This document shows, one piece after another, positions 59,301-64,000 of a stretch of DNA of 64,000 nucleotides (position 1 is its first letter; each line of letters begins with the position of its first letter). The notes under the pieces were generated by a model. That model did not search any database. It was not told the origin of the DNA and saw only the letters and a list, made by a program, of their open reading frames with translations. This DNA is from Clitopilus passeckerianus. Its lineage: Eukaryota > Basidiomycota > Agaricomycetes > Agaricales > Entolomataceae. The stretch covers positions 248,001 to 312,000 of the forward strand of contig CALYLX010000060.1 in assembly GCA_944990035.1 (NCBI GenBank), written 5' to 3'. A program made the translations under genes and the position numbers.

Positions 59301-60438
59301 GGGCTTTCTGTTTGCGCTTCTATAAAAGGATTTTCTGGATCGTCGATGGGTTGTTGATGGAAGGCGGGAGGGGGCGATACAAGTCCTGATGGGAGTCGAG
59401 GGGGAGATTCGGATGGCGGCGGGAGCTTGTTTTGCGAAGTTGCCGCCTTCTTGCGAGCCTGAGTCCGTTTCTTGCCAGTAGCCATCAGTTCAGCTGTCTG
59501 CGAATGAACTCCGGGCTGGCCCTCGAGCTGGGCAGGGTTGGCTAAACGCGACTGAAGTTAGTAGGCTGCAGAGATAGAAACTAGGGATACATACAATCGA
59601 GCGAGAAAGTTGTCTGTAACGAGCCGTTTGGAAGCTGAGTGGCTGCAGGAGTCTTCTTGTTTGTCTTCCCCATTTCTAGTGAAGTTCAATGACCCTCGAC
59701 CATGATGACGATCTGAAAAAGGCCTTTTATATGTCGAAAATCGGATCCAGGTCATCCCCGAGAGGTGCTCCATAGAAAACGCGTTGTTTGACTGACGTCT
59801 TTCAAGTTGTCAGGGTGTGGCGGTAGCAAGCTCCGGATGCATGGCATGAGGCCTGACCCCACAAGAAATGTGTTGTGTTCTCTCGGTGAGAAGCTGGAAT
59901 ACTGAGCGGTTTGAACATCCATATAGCCTATCCAAAATCGTTAGAAATTTCGTTGGGATATTCAGTACGAGAACCTTACATATCTTCCACTCTTACATCA
60001 TGGCAGTACCGAACACATTCCGCAAGTAAACAATGCACACTCTACTCCACAAATTGGAAATAAGATATATTTGAATTGCCTACGGACACATACACGTTTT
60101 ACCAAGAACGACACTACTACTCCAGCACAACATACTGACAGCAGTCCAGCGGCGACAAGAATACAGACACCCCTTCCGGATGCCACGTGTTGTGTGTTGG
60201 ACAAAGTTGTAGCCTTACACAACTTGTATGTGAGCGAGAGAGGTAGAACAAAGGATGGAGGTTCAACGACGAGGATAACGACGCAAAAGGAAATACAGTT
60301 ATGGGCTCATTCGGCTCGAGCCGATACTGTACAGCTCATAGCTGATGGCTTGCTTGAGCCGATAGGTCGGCTCGACTCGGCTAAAATACGGCTCGACTCG
60401 AGAGTGAGCCGGCTCCGAGCTGAACCGTTGCAACACTA
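56304..60438 (-). mobile_element. hAT DNA transposon, apparently complete (4135 bp)
   Basis: The ends are inverted copies beginning TAGTGTTGCAACGG and identical for about 22 bp. The 8-bp target duplication GATAGGTG is exact on both sides (56296-56303 and 60439-60446). Both subterminal regions are packed with short GGCTCGACTCG / CAGCTC-type motifs, as expected for transposase-binding repeats. The element carries a multi-exon hAT transposase on the minus strand. Identical ends and an exact duplication suggest a young insertion. Confidence 0.92.
56466..59485 (-). CDS. hAT transposase (BED finger, RNase H-like core, dimerisation domain)
   Basis: About ten exons. Well supported ones are 59034-59485, 58690-58978, 58483-58638, 58194-58430, 58029-58141 and one starting at 57982, followed by exons within 56842-57800 and the last one ending at 56466. 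The N-terminus is Pro/Ser-rich and basic. A BED-type zinc finger (CIFC .. LRRHLCNNH) is split by intron 1. The catalytic core shows ADDQSINVVESP, GKISFTMDMWSDP, a MDNASSND segment, CFPHIINLACQAM and THWSSTYLMVERAL. The C-terminus has the hAT signature RYPTIYALAIDILPIQGSAVPCERVFSSG. No stop or frameshift is needed in the exons I could fix; the junction near 57785-57830 has two possible splice choices. Confidence 0.85.
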
Positions 60439-60571
60439 GATAGGTGTTCATCGGATCTTAAGATCTTACTGTATCTCCTCCTGGCCCAAATGCGGAAAGG
60501 CGACAAAGCCACAGACTGGTTGTGCTTCTTTCTTGGCTTCCATCATCGTTCGACTGTGACTTTGAGGATTC

Positions 60572-62045
60572 TGTTAAGGCAGAGCCTAACAACTTAGGTA
60601 ATACTATTTACGCTCGATGTCTTTGATAAACAAAGACAGAGATTTGTCAGCAGCTGCGGCTGTACTGACGACCTGGTGAGATTGACGAAGCAAGGGACTT
60701 AAAGGCGAAGTAGAGAACTAAGCAGTTAGGTAGATTGCCTAGGTCAAGCTGAGGAGCCTTGACCAAATGGTACAGGTTTATATACCTATCTAGTAGTTCT
60801 AAATATAGCGCATGCACAGCATGCTGAGTAAGTAATGAGTCATGCGCAGCATGATGAGTAAGTACATGAGTCAGTATGACTCGATGTTGATGAGCGCGTC
60901 GGGAAATGAAAGGTAAGTGCGAACACCAATCAAATCAAATCCCAAAACCCTCAACGAGTACGTGGGGCTTAGTACAACTAATATCACACTTCACACAAGT
61001 ACGTAGACTATTGGATAGCCTTTGCAATGTAAAGTAGCGTTTCAAATGAATATATTGCGCTATAATGAACACAAATGCGATCTCACACGGCGGTAAGATC
61101 AAAACCCTCGGTAATCAATAGAAAGACTTCGAAACCACTTGGGATTGCGTCGTCTGACTCTAAGAAGTTCGCTCGCAACGAAATCTAGGCTTATCACACC
61201 CTGGGATAGCTGAATCTCGTCTATAGAGTACTTGCATTTCTTCTACCAAATATACAGGCTTTTATAACTACGGAAATCGTGCACAGACCATGGTACATAT
61301 AAGGAACTCTTTCTATCTATGGTAAAGGTTAAAGGAATAGGAATATAAGTTTTAATGCCAAGAAACGAGCATATGGTGGACATCCGTCGAAAGTAATCGA
61401 CTTTGACGAATTCCAGGCGTAGCATTACCAAATATGGCAATCAACCGACGGATTGATGCGCGGGTACTCGGTTAGCGGTCCAAAGATATCTTTAGTATTC
61501 TAAATATATCTCTGCCGTGTTTTCTTGGCTTCCGAGTGAGTCACTTCAATGAAAATTCTACTTCAAAACTTCCGGTTATTACTTTTTGGCATAGCCGGTT
61601 TTCGAAGTCGTGAGGTTCGAAGTCTACAGAGCTCGGTCCGGACATAGCCGACGCGCGGCGATGTCATCAGCTGACTTTGAATACAACTTCAAGGCCTTTT
61701 GACGACTTCAAAGGCCTGTTTCTTTGGGTATATTGGCCGTCGTTTCAAGGTTAATAAAGTAGGTATTATCACAGGCAGTTACATTAGTAGAGACGACAGT
61801 ATAATTGTACGAAATTGTGTTAAAATCGCAAAATTATAGCTATATTCGGCTCTGCCGTGTCAATGTGAGTCAGAAAGAGTCAGATAAGGTATAAGTCTCT
61901 CACGATCGTGAGAGATGCGGAGTAAGCATGGAAAAAGATGAAAAATGCGCAGTGATGCGCAGCATATGTGAGTAATCGTGCATAGGTAAGCGGGCCGGGG
62001 TGTGTAAGGAGAAACATGTAAGCAAAATCATAACAGATTCCACTA
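60572..62045. mobile_element. Solo-LTR-like element (1474 bp)
   Basis: The sequence starts TGTTAAGGCAGAGCC and ends CATAACA, so it has TG..CA borders with the short inverted end TGTTA/TAACA. GATTC occurs directly on both sides (60567-60571 and 62046-62050), as in a 5-bp target duplication. The interior is AT-rich with no ORF of note, a TATA-like TTTATATACC near 60780, and reiterated GCGCAGCATG / GAGTAAGTA motifs. A solo LTR is the simplest reading, but no second LTR or internal retroelement gene is present to prove it. Confidence 0.5.
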
Positions 62046-62050
62046 CCGGG

Positions 62051-63847
62051 TCGTCTCACGGACTTTAGGGAGCCATTCCATCAACGAAGCGCTTCTAGTA
62101 CTGGAAGGGATATCCACCTCTACCTCGTCAATCTTCGCAACGTTACGCACACTTCGACCAAATTGCTTGGCTCCTCGAACTCTTTGCCCACTCAGCTTTC
62201 GATTCTCCAGGAACGTACTCAGACCTGGAAGCTTGCACCCTCCGGTTCTATTTCTTACAGGCCAAATATTTCACCCACTCACCAGAGTTCAAAGACTATT
62301 TAACCAAGGAAATCAGCAAGATATTGCCGTGTACTTGCTGACGCGCGACAACTGCATCAAGGTTGACGCGACTTGGGATCGAGTACCTCTTCGTCTTGAG
62401 GCTTTTTGGTATCTACTCAGGCCTAATCTCTCTGATAGGCCATCCACGGCGTTTTACTTCTCAGCACTCGGACGTCCCTCACTCAAATCAACGTCGACGA
62501 GGACCCTCTCGCCATTGGTAGAACTAGGGCTGGTGTTGCAGGTCGTCGGCTCCGTCGATCGAAATCCAATTTGAAACGAGGGCAGGTACCCTTCATCTTC
62601 GAGGCATCGAAATTCTATATGATGTCCCCTTTGGCAAGCATTATTCCCTTTCCATTCACACCACGAACGCAATCAGACGACCACACCCCTTCATGTGGGT
62701 TGGAGATTCAAGAGAACGTCGCAGCGATTCCCGCTTACTCTGTTTCATCTATGTTAGTTAGAAAAGTCGAACACATAAAGCCCATTGGCAAATCCTCTGG
62801 ATAGAATGTCTCAAGGCTGACGACAACGAAGGTCAGGTCAGGGTATAATCCCCGTAACAGGCCGGTGCCCTTTGGAGATGCATCGTCTTGGCGAGGTGAT
62901 AGTGGAGCGTCCTCTTCGCCAAGGAGGCCACGATAGTCACAATGTCATGCATGGATGAAGCGGCGGCAGAAGTGGATTTACGGAAGGTGTTGGTATTAGT
63001 GAATATGCCTCGGCCTTTGTCTGAGGCTGTGTACAGATTCAACCTCTATCACGGTGACAGCCCTACTGGTGGCTACATCTATGTTCGGCGCGGAGGTTTG
63101 ATATGTCTGGGATCGACATGCCGGTGGAGTGATCAAAGGAATAGCATCCGTAAAGCTAGGACTGGCTTCCTTATCTCCCCCATGTTGAACGAGTATGTTA
63201 CCCAATGATTTCTCAGGACTTCGAACTTCTCAAATAATGCAGATCTCTGTGCCTCTAATGCCTTTCCTCTAATCCTCGATACTGAACACGTGTCACGCAA
63301 CGCTTTCGGAGTAGTAAGGCTGCTCTCGCTATCCCAATTCAGCAGTCACGATGGAAAAGCCCAGTGGTGTCGTATGTCATGAAAATTAATTATCATTTGG
63401 CTTTGCTCATAATTCTCATGTTCAAACGTTTGTATTCTCCAGATGTAAGGGTAACACTGTTGCTGGACTGCTTAGCTATCGGTAGCGCGGAATGATATCT
63501 CATCTACTCGGGAAGTACCACGGTCGTCCGTCATGGAAGAAGAGGCCACGGAAGCAGATCTACGGGCGTCATAGATGGAAGATCATTATCATAATGAGCG
63601 TAGTGCGACTATCGTCCGTGCCACATACCCTAGCTGGAATCGGATTCACCCTCGATGCTGGTAAGTAACTCAATATATTTGACATGATTCTTACGGGCCA
63701 TAGAGGTGAGCAACTTCAATGGGATCTTGAAGCGGCTCCTCCGTGATATGGGTGGCATTAGGGAGTGCCGGCGATACCTCATATCAGAGGAATTCCGAAA
63801 TCGCGTACAATCTCACACTCGACCTCACTGTCAGGGGCCCAGGCAGG
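62051..63847. other. No supported gene; upstream part of the next unit
   Basis: ORFs at 62167-62574, 62571-62804 and 62942-63208 (+) have no recognisable domain. From about 63515 the peptide-gene upstream block begins (TACCACGGTCGTCCGTCATGG, then GCAGATCTACGG). Confidence 0.4.
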
Positions 63848-64000
63848 GAGTGGAGGATAGCAATCTCTCTCGCCGACCTCCGAGTACGTCTGTTGTCTCA
63901 TGTGTACTCTCCTGCACCATGCTGCAGTATAAAAGCCCAAGTAGTAGCAGTGAACGAACTATCAACAACAACAATTCCAGTCTCCAACCAGCCTTAGTCA
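63848..64000 (+). promoter_or_regulatory. Peptide-gene promoter 8; gene lies beyond the right edge
   Basis: GGAGTGGAGGATAGCAATC, a TATA box at 63928-63934 and a leader ending CAGTCTCCAACCAGCC match the other copies. With the usual spacing of 71-86 nt from the TATA box, the ATG should fall within about 20 nt after position 64000. Confidence 0.65.

Larger units (their letters stand above)
17871..64000. repeat. Decayed tandem array of ~4-4.5 kb units
   Basis: The same ordered set of sequences recurs: a 7-TM gene (-), a secreted-peptide gene (+), and an F2 membrane-protein gene (-) whose 5' end carries a GATA palindrome followed by a conserved GCATAGCCACA-like stretch. Palindromes lie near 19.24, 23.18, 27.78, 31.69, 35.98, 41.52, 45.85, 50.63 and 56.3 kb. 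Spacings are 3.9, 4.6, 3.9, 4.3, 5.5 (4.2 without the inserted element), 4.3, 4.8 and 5.7 kb. Most units have lost one or two of the three genes. The next unit's peptide promoter reaches the right edge, so the array continues beyond it. Confidence 0.7.

Overview
The window looks like nuclear DNA of an agaricomycete (mushroom-forming) basidiomycete. Genes are split by many short GT..AG introns of about 50-70 nt, and the gene content fits this group: a NACHT-WD40 NLR, a Crinkler (CRN) relic, multi-exon 7-TM membrane proteins, a hAT transposon and a spliced eEF2-like gene. No rRNA, CRISPR array or prokaryotic feature is visible.

Left part (1-17 kb), mostly single-copy genes: a secreted lysine-rich protein cut by the window edge (-), tRNA-Gly(GCC), a broken CRN gene in two pieces, a seven-exon multi-TM protein (-), a 1381-aa NACHT-WD40 NLR (+), and, convergent with it, an intact 854-aa eEF2 paralog (-) whose GTPase motifs have diverged.

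Right part (17.9-64 kb), a decayed tandem array with a period of about 4-4.5 kb once insertions are discounted. The inferred full unit is a 7-TM gene (-), a small secreted peptide gene (+), and a second membrane-protein gene (-, called F2 here) whose 5' end carries a GATA-type palindrome. Nine palindromes (P1-P9) mark the period. The 7-TM gene survives intact in three units (20.4, 24.6 and 28.7 kb) and as a 5'-truncated copy at 47.1 kb. The peptide gene is intact seven times (33.5, 39.4, 42.6, 43.6, 48.9, 52.0, 53.5 kb), decayed at 17.9 and 34.1 kb, and an eighth promoter runs off the right edge. The peptides share a signal peptide, a Kex2-type Lys-Arg site, and a Cys pattern C-x3-C ... C-x-C that recalls the CS-alpha-beta (defensin-like) signature. 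They mostly have 79 codons and one phase-2 intron just before the C-x-C exon. I do not recognise this family and consider the array the most interesting content here.

Three insertions interrupt the array. A 1370-bp long-TIR element (37979-39348) with 11-bp target duplications sits at the start codon of one peptide gene and separates it from its promoter. An apparently complete hAT element (56304-60438) has a multi-exon transposase, identical terminal repeats and the 8-bp duplication GATAGGTG, and lies inside palindrome P9. A 1.47-kb TG..CA element (60572-62045) is flanked by GATTC and resembles a solo LTR.

All exon models come from reading frames, splice signals and comparison of paralogs within the window. 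No database search or computation was run.
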